Notes under the pieces: generated by a model
The model's input: the letters and a program-made list of their open reading frames with translations, nothing else
Told to the model about the DNA's origin: nothing
Databases searched by the model: none
Shown here: positions 16,259-27,788 of the stretch, piece after piece
Numbering within the stretch: position 1 is the first letter of the stretch
Layout of the letters: every line of letters begins with the position of its first letter
Program-made: the position numbers and the translations under genes
Assembly (NCBI GenBank): GCA_032718475.1
Contig: JAUCBJ010000832.1
Span: 1-64,000, forward strand
DNA: 64,000 bases
Origin: Nemertoderma westbladi
Lineage: Eukaryota > Xenacoelomorpha > Nemertodermatida > Nemertodermatidae
Reading direction: 5' to 3'

Positions 16259-18796
16259 TGAGAGTTTTACTTCTACTCTACGAAAAATCTTCCTAGGTAC
16301 TGATACAACTTGGTCTTTAAACCCTATGTACCTTTTCAAGTACCGAAAGTAACACCGCACACACACGGCGTAAAACAAATTGCTACAAACTAACTATTTG
16401 CTAGTCAAATATTAAATACAAAAGTACTAGCTACCCTAAAAGCCTACTGAAGCAGGGGACATTCTACAAATTACTAAATTTTACTAACCTTAAATTTCTT
16501 AAATATCTCCTACTTACAATAGCTCTAGCAGTATGTGAGAGACCTCACTGTTGTGAGGGATCAATACTATACACTAATTTGTATAATATATACCTCACAG
16601 TGTCCTCTACGGTTGGGACTACCCTACAGCCTACAAATCTACAAATACGAAGCTATAGAATATCTCCATCCGTAAAGTCCAGTAGTATACCGCTTACCAG
16701 ATCCTAGTAACGATGTATCTTACTGTAAGACTCTAGTAATGAAACGGGCTCGTACAGTATCTGACAACAAATCCCAGTCCAGGATATCTAAACAAACAGA
16801 TACAATACACAAACTACTACTGGCGAGGAGCAGAGCCTGGTGTCTATTCTATGTACGTGAGCGGGTCTAATGCCTACGAACTAGACAAAAGGATACCTGT
16901 CCTCTAACCGGTATGGCAGATGTACAGTTACAGTAACAGACCAAACTCACAGGAAAACAATCCCCGCGCAGCGAATCCTAACTATCGCTGACAGTCCTAA
17001 ATACAGTAACTTGCCGCGGTGTGATTTATATGGTTTATATACGAGCTAGGTGGGTTACAGCCCTAGTGTAACAATACTGATCCCCCTGTCTGAATCAGCC
17101 TAAAAGAGGTCGTACCTAAATGTAACAATAACTGATCCCCTTGTACAAAATCAGTCTAAAAGGTCGGGCCTAAATGTAACAATACTGCTGCGCAGAAAAA
17201 CAACAGTTTAATAACGAAAATGAAATACTCCTTCTTGCCGTAACTAAATATCTGATCCTAATTTACAAATACAGATAAATTCTGCCTAAAATCTAAATTG
17301 CGCTATCTAGTAGGAACTCTAAGGGTAAATATGTTTTAGGGCGTGTGTGTGTGGGTGTGTTACAATAAAACAATTTTGGTGTATATCATTTTACTAGGTT
17401 TTAGTAATTCTCTGACCGAAATAATACCGTGCGTTAGCTACTAAAATAAGCTAGAGCCACAACGCCACAACTCAAGTGGGCAACCACGGTGTTAGTAACT
17501 ACACCCGTGATCGGCACAAATACCAGATTCTGGTTGTAAGTTAAGAAATAGGGGTTAATTGCTACCGTACGTTAGCTGATCTGGTATACAAATTTGATTC
17601 TAGAAATTTGTTGCTGCGGTAGTTAGCAGCAATACCTATCAGTACGTGGCAAGGCGCGGTAGGATATTAATAAAACCTCCCTAGGCCAAGCGGTGTGCCG
17701 GTAGCAGAAATACTCCTTGCCTGATCAAATACTAACTTCAGGAAGGGGTAGGGTACTAATGTATGCTCTACAAAGTGAACCGGTACCAAACAGTCAGTAC
17801 TATGAATCACTAAATTATGGAACATATGCTGTCCGTACCTAATGTGTACTCGCGTACTGACGAACAGCAATAATTCGCACCTGTGAGGTATACAGGTAAC
17901 CCAGGGGTTCGTACTACTGACAAGGGGGGGGGGGGGGGGGGGGGTTCTGCCAAAATATAGTTATTTGATCCTAAATTTGCGGCGTCCCAGGACGGCGTCA
18001 CGCTTACCCTGATCTATAGGTCTTATGGCGGGCAAGGGCGTCAAACAAAGTCTTACCTTCCTCATAAAGCGGGCGCTGCATGGCAAGTGGAGTATTTCGA
18101 AGGGCGAAGGGGGTGCGCGGTATAATCTAATGTGGGCGCTAGCGTGTTGTGGACATCCTTTCCCTGCATTGCTGACGGCCTAACGGTCTAGGCGGCCATC
18201 TTCCTGATGCTTTGCTGTCCCAAAGTTGGACAAATGCAGAAAAACATGTTCAGAAGTTTATAGTATATTTACAGTTTACAAGACTTTATCAAACAGAATT
18301 GCCAAATAGTTTTAGTCAAGTAAGATAAGTTAACTAAAAGTTAACTAATGATAGTGTGTTACAAGGTGATAACTAGTGATAACCGAAGGCAAACCAGCCC
18401 TTTATATACTAAATCTGGGACATAGAATCCACTAGAACTTTCTAGAGTATTCCATGGCCTCACATTGAAGCAATAAGATATTCCATGCCCTATGATTGGC
18501 CCAACTCATCGTTCCATGTGTTGTACGCTTCTCATTGGTTTGTTAAATTGTATGAAATGAAAATAAATTGCCCCAAAATGCAAATTTCCCGACTGGGATT
18601 CGAACTCGTAACCTATGTAATGCAACCAACGCCTTAACCATCTGACCACTACGCCACAAGATTAACTAGGGGTTTTATGTCTACTGATATGAGTAGGCAT
18701 ATTATTACATTACTGTAACTTAATCAAAATGCGTCGGATTTTCGAAAGTTTTTACGTTATACTACAAATGCTATCCTATAGTGAAATAATTCATCA
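16259..18796 (-). repeat. Right LTR (5' LTR in sense) of element A
   Basis: 2538 bp, starting TGAGAGTTTTAC and ending TTCATCA on the plus strand, so TG...CA bounded. It matches the left LTR closely and carries the same features: a 21-base G run (17924-17944), a GT-rich tract and a tRNA-like module (18588-18660). It should hold the promoter for the element, firing leftwards, and lies about 0.9 kb upstream of the first inferred exon of the lectin-EGF gene. Confidence 0.95.
18588..18660 (-). repeat. tRNA-like module in right LTR
   Basis: Same as at 2379-2452: perfect A box TGGCGTAGTGG and 10/11 B box on the minus strand. Confidence 0.6.
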
Positions 18797-19640
18797 ATGA
18801 CACTATATTACGGGTCATGGTGTATATATTATAATTTACAATGCTATCCATTTCTACGCTATGCTATTTACAATGCTATTTATAATACTATATTATAATT
18901 TACATAAAACGAATATTTCGAAACAAATAATTTTAAAAATTTCTTGATTCACCCACTTTTGGTGCCCACTCGAAAAATAGTAGTTTCCTTACTTGTATCA
19001 ACTCAATTTTATTTACCATCGAATTCGCCACCACCAAAATACACGTTTATGAAAATCAGATACATGATGTAATATGATCAGCAATGAAATTTTTTCATTT
19101 CACAAAACCACCGTTTTTCATATTTGAGGGACTTCTAAAAAAATTTTTTGATTTTTTTTTGAAGAATGTTTTAAAATATACAACTAGATATATTGTTACA
19201 AAATTTCATTAAAAAATGGCCGAGAAATCACGTCTGGGACGAATCACCCCCCCCCCCCCCCAGAGTGTGGGAAGATCTAAAAGACCCAGGGTTTAAAGGT
19301 CTATGCCCAAACAATGCTGCCACATCGAACCAGGAGGGGGGAGGTCTTCTTAATTGGAAGTAACTAGGAATGTCAGGTATAGACCAAGCTGCTGCTTTGC
19401 ATTGGACAATAGAACAGAAAACTTCAAACAAAAGAAATGTTTCCATATAAAATCTCAAAATCGAATCTCAATAAAAAGCTAACTCTATGCAGCGGTTCCT
19501 TTGGCTGATGAAATCTTTGGCTGTTCCATTTTACATTTGATGACACGTGGCAGAAAAGTTGTTGAATTGTGTAGTACTGTATTATTCATTTTCGACACAA
19601 CCAATAAGGATGCAGCATACGTTTTCCTAACAATGATGGC
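18797..19640. other. AT-rich intergenic sequence
   Basis: No gene seen. It contains degenerate CAATGCTATTTA-like repeats at about 18838-18905 and a run of about 15 C at 19247-19260. Confidence 0.5.
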
Positions 19641-19780
19641 CAGCTTCGTTATTGGTTGATATTTTAGGAGGAGCTGCAGTGTAAGACTTTCCTCCAGTAA
19701 AAGAAAGCTGTATAGCGTAGATTGAATTCATTTCCAATATTTCGTGGATCACAACTAACGTTATTTTGCTTTCCTACAAG
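19595..19780 (+). promoter_or_regulatory. Putative promoter and 5' untranslated exon of the lectin-EGF gene
   Basis: Two CCAAT motifs (AACCAATAAG near 19600 and the inverted TATTGGTTG near 19650) precede a segment ending CCTACAAG at 19780 followed by GTTAGT, a plausible 5' splice site. The next acceptor, TTTGCAG at 20432-20438, would join it to the exon with the start codon. Inferred from position and splice signals only. Confidence 0.3.
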
Positions 19781-20533
19781 GTTAGTATTTTTTTATTACA
19801 ACACTAGATAGATATACACAATAGGCATTGTTACAATTAGGTACCACGTCATTATCCGCCCTAAATATTAAATAACCGCTGGTTCACATTATTAATCAAT
19901 ACGTTAAATACACGCACCTATACAACACTTGACATGCAACAGTAATAAAGTGTGCTTTCGATACTCCAACGTGGTGTTACTGTAGTATTACATTGTTAGG
20001 ACGCTACACAACATATATGATGTATTCTCTGAAAGTTAATCTGAGAATATTGCGGTTGAATATACCTATCCGCTTGATTTTATATTTTTGAAATCTGCTA
20101 ACGAAATGCCAGGGTCGATAATTTTAGCCAGAAACGGAATCTATAGATTCCCCTATGCTGATCGGGATGGTTTGTGTATGGTATTATTCATTCTGGCATT
20201 AGTTGTTTGTGTAGTTAATCTGGCTTTAGCGTAGGTTGCTCTGGGGTTGGTGAACGTTAGTCTGGGGTTCGTGTAGAGGTCAGTCTGTGTTGATATGGTT
20301 CAGTCTGGGTTAGTGTAGGCCAGTCTGGGATGTTGAAGGACAGTATCGCACTTATAGTTTATATAGTGTGGAAGTTATTCAAACAGAGACAATTAAAAGC
20401 CAAATACTTTAAATTAAATAACAATTACTAATTTGCAGGCTCGACAATCCGCAACCCGCAACAACTCAACGCAATAATTGAGGGGCAACCTAACGTTTGA
20501 TCCTAACGTATCGATGAACCTTTCATAACAAAA

Positions 20534-20588
20534 ATGTTATTACTAAACCTGATGCTGTTTCTTGCATTATTCGTGAGGATAAATGCCG
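20534..20588 (+). CDS. Exon with signal peptide
   Basis: ATG followed by 18 codons reading MLLLNLMLFLALFVRINA, a compact hydrophobic signal peptide, then a phase-1 donor GTAAGAAT. The exon probably starts at 20439 after the acceptor TTTGCAG, giving 95 bases of 5' untranslated sequence. The bases before ATG are AAAA. It joins exon 24418 to form a GAT codon after the predicted cleavage site. Confidence 0.7.
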
Positions 20589-20599
20589 GTAAGAATTAA

Positions 20600-21448
20600 T
20601 TTAAATATTTTATTTCATTTTCACCTACTTTTGGAATAATATCACGGATGCAGAACCCATTTTTCTAAGTGAATTATGAAATATACGTGATTATTGTGCT
20701 GCTGCGCGTTTTGTTTTCGTTCGTGTTTGTACGGCAGTTGGGGGAAATTTGGCGCCAGCATCAATGTTTTTGTGCCATTGCAGTTGTTGACAGTGCCAGC
20801 GCATTGTCTTACATTCTAATCATACATACTAAATCTAATGTCTTACTGACATACTGTATTTAAAATGAAGATAATTTTTTTACGTTAAGAAATAATTTTA
20901 ATAACAAAATGTACTACCTTTAATCACACCACCAACGCAACCAACCAAAGTAGAAATGCAAAAGTGCGGAAATTAGATTAAGTTTGTTTACCAGTTTCAG
21001 TCTCAATCCCAGTCTGCCAGTCTCAGTATGCAGCAATGTAGCGTAATGATTTACGGAGGTCGGATTAGCGCCAGCGCCGCACCACAACCACAGTCTGTGG
21101 CCCACTGACGGCTGTGCCATTTGATGTGCGATCCTAGCAAGCAGACGCAGTGGTAGTGTGGAGGTTCCAGGCCATAAATATGATTTATGTTTTCAATTTA
21201 GTAGAGAGAGGAGGGACCAACTTAAATGTCTTGGAGTAGCGCCCTAAAATGTGTAACTTAATGTCAATGTACACTGATACTAATATTATAATGTCAATTA
21301 TTAATATGAATTAGATTAACTAACTAACAATTAACGAAAATTTTAATTTCGCAACACCTAATCGTTTTATGTAAAAGTAAAGACTTTACTATTAGGCTCG
21401 GTTTCCATGATGCCTTCTATAACTAGTAGCTAAACACATAATAAATAG
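20600..21448. other. Intron sequence, nothing recognised
   Basis: No coding signal on either strand above chance; AT-rich with one GC-richer patch near 20990-21170. Confidence 0.4.
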
Positions 21449-22040
21449 CCATGGCTGCACGTTACGTGCCATACTGAAGCTTGGCTGCATGCTACGCGCC
21501 ACATAGAAGCGTGGCTACACGCGATGTTCTACACTGAACCGTGGGCTGCACGCTAAGTGCCACACGGTGCCGTGGCTACATGCTACGTGCCACACAAAAA
21601 CCGTGGGCTGCACGCTAAGTGCCACACGGTGCCGTGGCTACATGCTACGTGCCACACTGAACAGTCTGCTGCACGCTAAATGCCACACGGTGCCGTGGCT
21701 GCACGCTGCGTGCCACACTGGACTGTGGGCTGCACGCTAAGTGCCACGCGGAACCGTGGCTGTACGTTAAGTGCCACACGGAACCGTGGCTCCATGCTAC
21801 GTACCACACAGAACCGTGGGCTGCACGCTAAGTGCCACACTGAACCGTGGGCTGCACGCTAAGTGCCACACGGAACCGTGGGCTGCACGCTACGTGCCAC
21901 ACGGAACCGTGGGCTGCCTGCTACGTGCCACACGGAACCGTGGCTGCACGCTAAGTGCCACACAAAACCGTGGGCTGCACGCTAAGTGCCACACGGAACC
22001 GTGGGCTGCACGCTAAGTGCCACACAGATCCGTGGGCTGT
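21449..22040. repeat. 30/31-bp minisatellite in intron 1
   Basis: About 19 tandem units of the form CCGTGGGCTGCACGCTAAG... ending in TGCCACACGGAA. Two unit types, 30 and 31 bp (CGTGGCTGCACG and CGTGGGCTGCACG), are mixed, with alternation in the left half. The left units are more diverged, so the array has grown from the right. ORFs across it are by-products of the repeat. Confidence 0.9.
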
Positions 22041-22620
22041 CACTTTTCATTTAGCAGCGTTCCATGATACCAATAATTATATTCCAGAATTTTTTTTGTC
22101 ACATTTAGAATTGTTAGACCAGTAGCTACTGTATCTTTTTCAAAAGATGCGATTAATTTATATTGAATTATTAGAATACTACAGCATGTTTGTTGTTTTA
22201 CCATTTCCATGACAACCGGTGATAACACCAAGTCATAATAATAATATGTGTATCCTCTTTATATTAAAATGTCTGACACGACAAGAAAATTAATCCTTGG
22301 TCCTATCAAATATATTTCGTAATTTAAATATGGGGATTGTTTACTGAAAATGCTGCAGATTTTATCTATATAGACCGGCAGCAAAGTGATGAACCGTGCA
22401 ATTTTATACCCATAAAATATCTCATCAGTTTCATGACCACAATACCATACTAGTCGATATTAGGGAGGGTGTCGCTCTCTCAGCCTTGAGCAATTTGAAT
22501 AAAACGTGTTTCCATGTCAACAGCGACTGAGACCCTAGCAACCGCTATTATAAACACTCAATATCTAGAAATTTTACACCAAATTGGTTTCTATCGATGA
22601 TTGCCAATCCAATGAACCCA
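22041..22620. other. Intron sequence, nothing recognised
   Basis: AT-rich, no supported gene. Confidence 0.4.
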
Positions 22621-22633
22621 GTCCCGAAGCACT

Positions 22634-22647
22634 GTTGCCATGGTAAC
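22634..22647. promoter_or_regulatory. Perfect RFX X-box motif
   Basis: GTTGCCATGGTAAC fits GTNRCCNNRGYAAC at every position. RFX factors bind this motif, often in ciliary or immune gene control. Activity here is unproven. Confidence 0.5.
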
Positions 22648-23259
22648 CGTTGTTAGGGGCAGTAATCTTCGGGTAACGCCATATTTAACACCAATTTAAG
22701 CATTAGAAAACTACAGTGACTCTACTCCTAGTATATCAAGGTTATTCAACTTCGTTTCGAGTCACGGTTATCATCGTTGTTAAGTCCAATAGGATCTCCA
22801 TAGGCCCCCTACCAACCAGCGATATAAGCATTATATGACTACGATATCAAGATATATATATTCCACTGTAGGGCTACCGTCACTGAGTTACTATTACACC
22901 CCGACCAGTCATTAAAAGATATAGATTTCGCACCGTAGTACATAGTTAGTCATATTATTTTATAATTTAATAATATGGTGGTATTGTATGCATGTTGTTT
23001 TGGTGTAATCAAATTTTGAAAATATAATACAGTATTAAAATCACATATATTGTACTTAATAAAAGCAATCACAATTACAGTAGACACGAAATAATAATAA
23101 TAATAATGCCACAAATTATTATAAGATTATATTATATTATTATAAGATTATAAGAGATTATAAGATTATCATAATACGCTTATAACAGATTATTAGAGAA
23201 CATAAGCATTTTAAGATTATTATATACAAAGAGTTAATTGTTATTGATTAATCGGGCGC

Positions 23260-23640
23260 TGTATGTAAGTACCGTTCCGTCGGGGGGGCGGGGCGGGGCC
23301 GGGGGGGTATGTAGGGAACTACATGGCACCACGACTCGTAGACGTCCCTCGCTTGTCAATCAGTGATCAGCGGGTCCGCCGTCCACGATGATCCCCATGA
23401 TGGCAGGCAACGTCTAGCCGTCCTGTTGCTGTTTAGCGTTTGCCAGCCTTTGGCTCTGACATACCGACCGGTAAGGTGGTGACTGATCGTGGCTCCTGGG
23501 TAACAGAGTGGAGTCTCGCCCCGATCTAACTCTTCAGGTACTCGCCTGTTTCAGGGCCGGGCGGCCCAACGTCTCAAGTAGGCTACCGGATGGAATAGGT
23601 AGCCCCGGTCCATGACGTTCCTGGTTCTTGCGGATGTTAT
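23260..23640. other. GC-rich insert in intron 1
   Basis: About 380 bases, strikingly GC-rich against the AT-rich surroundings, opening with a G-rich run (GGGGGGGCGGGGCGGGG at about 23281). No ORF or RNA fold was recognised. It is probably an interspersed repeat of unknown type. Confidence 0.4.
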
Positions 23641-23803
23641 GATCTTTGATAATTGATATACAGTATCAATTTATTATTAATAAAAATTGTGAACTAAAAT
23701 ACTTACCTAAAGGTAATTCCTCTACAATAGTATCCTCATGCAATATCAGCGACCTTTGAATATCTACAATATTTAGAATCATTGTCTAGTCTACATAGCA
23801 ACA

Positions 23804-23817
23804 GTTGTCATGGTAAC
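23804..23817. promoter_or_regulatory. X-box-like motif with one mismatch
   Basis: GTTGTCATGGTAAC differs from the RFX consensus at one position. It lies in the same repeated module as the next three sites. Confidence 0.35.
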
Positions 23818-23946
23818 TGTGGCCAGAAACCAAGTTCAATAAACCCACTATGCACTATGTACGATACAGCGGGGGTATGTTGAAACAGTACAATCATATA
23901 GTCATAGAATGCTTTGGTAGCTGGTTGCTATTGATATACTACAGTA

Positions 23947-23960
23947 GTTACCGTAGCAAC
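23947..23960. promoter_or_regulatory. Perfect RFX X-box motif
   Basis: GTTACCGTAGCAAC, full consensus match, 143 bp after the previous site. Confidence 0.5.
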
Positions 23961-24103
23961 GGTTGTCATAATAACTGTGACTCGAATTGTCGAATCAAGT
24001 TCAGTATGCGATATACTGAGGGAATATGTTGATACTGAGGTCGCATAATGGTTAAGTTGGTTTTTGCTATGGCGTGAACCGTAGATTACTGCCCCTAGCA
24101 ACG

Positions 24104-24117
24104 GTTACCAGGGTAAC
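24104..24117. promoter_or_regulatory. Perfect RFX X-box motif
   Basis: GTTACCAGGGTAAC, full consensus match, 157 bp after the previous site. Confidence 0.5.
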
Positions 24118-24229
24118 AGTGGTTTGAAAATAAGCTCATCGAATTCGCAATCATTGGTTTAGTCAGGTTTGGGGTAAATCCTGTAACCATTGTGTGTTTA
24201 AAACATGGCAGCTGCAGATAAACACCCCG

Positions 24230-24243
24230 GTAACCATGGTAAC
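24230..24243. promoter_or_regulatory. Perfect RFX X-box motif
   Basis: GTAACCATGGTAAC, full consensus match, 126 bp after the previous site and 175 bp before exon 24418. Confidence 0.5.
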
Positions 24244-24417
24244 ACGATTTATGAGAAATGCTCAAGGTTGTAGGGGCGACACCCTCCTAAATATTGTTCA
24301 GCAGGGTCTAATGAGTACAAAACCGATGAAACATTTTATGGGTATAAAAAAACACGGTTCACCACAATTTGTGCTATTTGCTGCCGGACTAATAATATTA
24401 ATATATTGATTATGTAG

Positions 24418-24671
24418 ATTTAAGAAAGCTGGATATTGTGAACAATAGTGCTGGTAGTGACTCGTCCAGAGGTGGCTGTAGAGCAAACTTGGCAGTTGAT
24501 GGTATAAAGACGGTCGACCCGATGCCAAGGCCTCCCGTTTGTAATGGATTCCAATCAGATGAATACCCACCCCATTGGTTGTGGGTCGACATTGGAAGTG
24601 AAAAGATTGTTGGTGTCGTGAGAATTTATAACAGACAAGATTATGAATATCATGAGATATATAACTTCAAG
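24418..24671 (+). CDS. Exon: first half of fucolectin/F5-8C-like domain
   Basis: 254 bases, entering in phase 1 and leaving in phase 0 at AAG|GTAAAT. The product contains ANLAVDG, a Cys-containing loop, HWLWVDIG and VVRIYNRQD. These are the marks of fucolectin/tachylectin-4/pentraxin-1 type discoidin-fold lectin domains (AVDG, W-W-x-V-D-L-G, V-x-I-x-N-R). The domain is finished by exon 30030. Calcium-dependent sugar binding is known for the family; the binding residues cannot be judged safely here. Confidence 0.75.
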
Positions 24672-25242
24672 GTAAATTTGTGAAATACGATTTTTGTCGG
24701 TATATAAACCATATAATAATCTTTAATATAAACACGGTTTCACAACCTTACAATTTTATTACACAATATTGCGATATATTACAAATATTCTAGTCATAAT
24801 ATGATTTCATTATTTGTGTAAAGAAGCAACATATCACATGCAATGTTATTTTCCATAAATTGTTGAGTATTTTTGAGTTTTATAATAAAATATTAAGTAT
24901 TACCACCATCTTGAATACAATTTGCACCAATGTAAACATAATGGTAGAGATTTTATTGTATTATTTTGAAGTTGAATGGGTTCTCTATGTCTATCTTGTA
25001 TATCGCTATTAACACTTTTTTTTAATATCCACCAATGTATGTAACTGGAGCCAGTCAGCAAGACTCCCGAACAGACCATTATTGACTGGGTTTGAATGTG
25101 ATTTCTTACGCGCTAGTTTGGCGGCTATTTTGGGGTGATTGTTTGGCCGCGGCAGGCCTGGTGAATAAGAGTTTATAGTGGTCTAACCTTACTGTTATAT
25201 GGTTTACTGATAAATGTCAGACTCCACATTGACCAGTAATTT
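24672..25242. other. Intron sequence, nothing recognised
   Basis: AT-rich, no ORF of note. Confidence 0.4.
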
Positions 25243-25842
25243 ATGGTAGGGACTGCTTATGTAAGCGAATCCATGCCGCTGCATGCAGCGGTACCACCTC
25301 CTGAACTGCATCTTCTTATTGGCCCCGTTAACACTATATATTGTGCACTACAAAAGAAATGGCCAGAATGTGACCAGTGGCTTAAAGAGTGCCACGTTGA
25401 GCGTGAAGCTTTCCATGGTGGTAGCTTTTCTGGAAACAGTTCTCGTCATCTTTTAAAAAATTTGGACAAACTGGAGTCATTAGCCCCGAAAGACACGATC
25501 AATTTTGTAGACACTTTGAGGAGTTTTAATAACGTTGTCACTAGTTGCTATGGAAACCATATAGATCCAAAATACAAGACTTACATTGCTGACTTCAAAT
25601 GTTGTTACATGCAGTTGGGTATTTCAGTTACTCCGAAAATACATGCTGTATTTTATCATATTGAGGAGTTTTGTTCGCTGAAGAACAAGGGACTTGGTTG
25701 CTGGAGCGAGCAAGCAAGTGAGTCAGTACACCACGATTTTTTACTCGTATGGGAAAACTTCAAAGTAAAATCTCTAGACCATCCTGATTATGGGAAACGA
25801 TTAGCCTTCGCTGTCCAAACTTATAATTCTCGACATTTATAG
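25243..25842 (+). CDS. Unassigned ORF, probably transposon-derived
   Basis: 199 codons, ATG start, intact to TAG-free end at TAG/TAA after 25840. Well-formed protein with PELHLLIGPVNTIYCALQK near the start, a CHVEREAFHGGSFSGN segment, SVTPKIHAVFYHIEEF, and a conserved-looking GLGCWSEQASESVHHDF stretch. It lies wholly inside intron 2 of the lectin gene, same strand, with no obvious host promoter. Such isolated ORFs in invertebrate introns are often the C-terminal part of a DNA-transposon protein, but I do not recognise the family. The His/Cys pairs could bind metal. Confidence 0.5.
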   Translation: MVGTAYVSESMPLHAAVPPPELHLLIGPVNTIYCALQKKWPECDQWLKECHVEREAFHGGSFSGNSSRHLLKNLDKLESLAPKDTINFVDTLRSFNNVVTSCYGNHIDPKYKTYIADFKCCYMQLGISVTPKIHAVFYHIEEFCSLKNKGLGCWSEQASESVHHDFLLVWENFKVKSLDHPDYGKRLAFAVQTYNSRHL

Positions 25843-26098
25843 GATGTGTAAAGCATCTACGGGTAGTACTTGCTTTTGTAATACATTTTATAGTATCTGC
25901 TGTTTTCCATAATCGCCATTAATATAATATCGCCATTGTTGTATAATTGATTATAATTTCGCTATTTTAAAAGATTTGTTGGCTTCTGAAAATATATTCA
26001 GAGTGTTGTATGCATCTATTGAATGAAAAAAAGCTGGATAATGACCGAAATTTTAATAAATAAATATTAATAAATAAATATTTAAATAAAAATTGAAA

Positions 26099-26405
26099 CC
26101 CCCGGTAAAATATTTTGATTTTTGATTTTATTAGGTCAGGCCGACACATCGAGTGCAAATAAAACAGAATTTCAGGTGGATAATTTTTTTTATGTAAAAT
26201 ATTAATATAATATACATCAATATTCCATATATCGTGAAATTTAGGAGTAAAAGTGTTTTTTTTTTAACTTTTCAAAAATTTTAAAAAATTCAAATAAAAA
26301 CGCATACCCTCGGTAAAATATTTTCATTTTGTACTTTTTTAGTTCATATCAACCCATCCATCGTAAATAATGTCGAATTATCGGTGGATAATTTTTTTCA
26401 TGTAA
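26099..26405. repeat. Two diverged direct repeats of about 105 bp
   Basis: CGGTAAAATATTTT...GGTGGATAATTTTTTT...ATGTAAAA occurs at about 26103-26205 and 26310-26405, roughly 207 bp apart. Confidence 0.5.
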
Positions 26406-27540
26406 AAGTGTATTCAGGCACACTGTGTGCACGCCACTTACCAGTAGAATGGGGAATAGGGTGATTTACGAATCACCCAGGTATCCAATATAATATTTCA
26501 TACGGGAGAAATATCAGGTGAAGCAATGTTAGCCGGGAGATAGTATAACAACACATCTCATGGGAGAGGCTAACACAGGGCGAAGGGAACATGGAGTGTG
26601 GAAAACCAACCAATGGGAGGGTCACAGTTGGCAAACATAACGTGTATCTATTGGTTGGTCGCCAAGTAGTTAGGACTGTGTAATAAGTTTCCCCTCAATT
26701 TCCATATATTATCTATCTGTTCGTCAATATCAATTACGTTCAGTAGACTATTAATTACTGTGTTTGTTGATTGTGCTGTAATCTGTCCACCAGTACTTAT
26801 ATCAGCTATTATTAACAACAATAAACCAATAACTCTTATTACTGCTTATTTTACCGGCGTACTGCCTTCAGCCTTCGTAGTCATCATAAACGCGGCTACA
26901 CGTAGGAAACAAGACAATAGATTTACCCGGTCGGGATCCTTTGCCAAATCAGGATCCCGTCACAACTTAAGTGGTACAAAACGATGCACTGTACCTCTTT
27001 GCCGATGATCCTCCACCATGCCCCAGTACAGCCTACGTTGTATCCCAAACTATCTCTTTCATTCTCTGGGGAATGTGACTGCTCAGGAAATTCCTGAACC
27101 CTGACCTCTTTTCCCAAGTCCACCTATCCATGTGTCTTTGCGTCACCTCAACTCTCCAGCAACTCGCAGCAGTTGCCACTTCTGCATAAGTAAATTGCAG
27201 CTTTTGGGAAATCAGTGCTTGGTGGATCTCTTTGTTGGGTTAAAGAAACCCCAACAAGGGTCTCTGCGCATACCCTCCCTGATATCATATCTCTATAGTT
27301 CGCTATGTGCTCTAACTGACAAAACTTCATATCATCGTCACTGGCATCATACTTATTCTCACAATGCCCTCAATATTTGCACATGGTGCAGCATTGATGT
27401 AGTTCCAGACATGCGCTCAGGGTATGGCTGGTGTCATTACAGCTGTCAAGCAATCATTATTGAATCATACTGTAGTATATACCTTTTCTGGTATAATTAA
27501 AGCATCTGAGATTGAAATTTTACTATTGACGAATTCCAAG
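26406..27540. other. Intron sequence of mixed origin
   Basis: No firm gene. A segment near 26765-26815 (ATTGTGCTGTAATC then AGTACTTATATCAGCTAT) recurs near 40445-40500, so it belongs to an interspersed repeat. Minus-strand ORFs of 60-66 codons at 26923-27330 look like degraded coding sequence but match nothing I know. Confidence 0.35.
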
Positions 27541-27544
27541 ATAG

Positions 27545-27745
27545 CTACTTTTTAACAAATTCATTCCAAAAAAAAGGCTCTACCTTAGAACTTATATATG
27601 GTATCCTAAGACCCGCTATCTCTATACAGTTTCTGAGATAGCTCCTTCTTAATGAATTCGTTAGAAATGCCTTGCTATCTCAGTTATGCATATATATTTC
27701 CTGAGATAGAAACTTTTTAATGAATTCATTAGAAAGGCGCTATCT
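27545..27745. repeat. Short tandem/inverted repeats with GAGATAG and TTAATGAATTCATTAGAAA
   Basis: Three diverged units of about 75 bp, each with CTGAGATAG, a T-rich stretch, the near-palindrome TAATGAATTCATTA and CTATCTCAG or CTATCTTAG. Confidence 0.5.
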
Positions 27746-27788
27746 TAGAAATTTGTTGACCAATTACATTGTATTGTCGATTTTTGTT

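Larger units (their letters stand above)
1..18796 (-). mobile_element. Giant BEL/Pao LTR retrotransposon (element A), nearly complete
   Basis: Two long direct repeats (1-2584 and 16259-18796) flank an internal region whose minus strand reads gag, protease, RT (YMDD), RNase H, integrase core and two further ORFs. The protease-RT-RNase H-integrase order and the RT/A17-type motifs are those of the BEL/Pao class. At about 18.8 kb it is much longer than the 5-10 kb usual for the class, because of 2.5-kb LTRs, a long coiled-coil gag and the extra ORFs behind integrase. The left LTR is cut by the window edge, so the left target-site duplication cannot be seen; the right flank begins ATGAC. Coding is interrupted by stops and frameshifts, so this copy is probably not autonomous. 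Confidence 0.9.

Noticed and set aside
21680-22016. Overlapping plus-strand ORFs with RNRGCTLSAT repeats
   Set aside because: Produced by the 30/31-bp minisatellite in an intron.
23260-23640. Ribosomal RNA fragment
   Set aside because: GC-rich and sharply bounded, but no conserved rRNA segment was recognised.
26923-27500. Protein-coding gene on either strand
   Set aside because: ORFs are 60-122 codons in conflicting frames with no recognisable domain.
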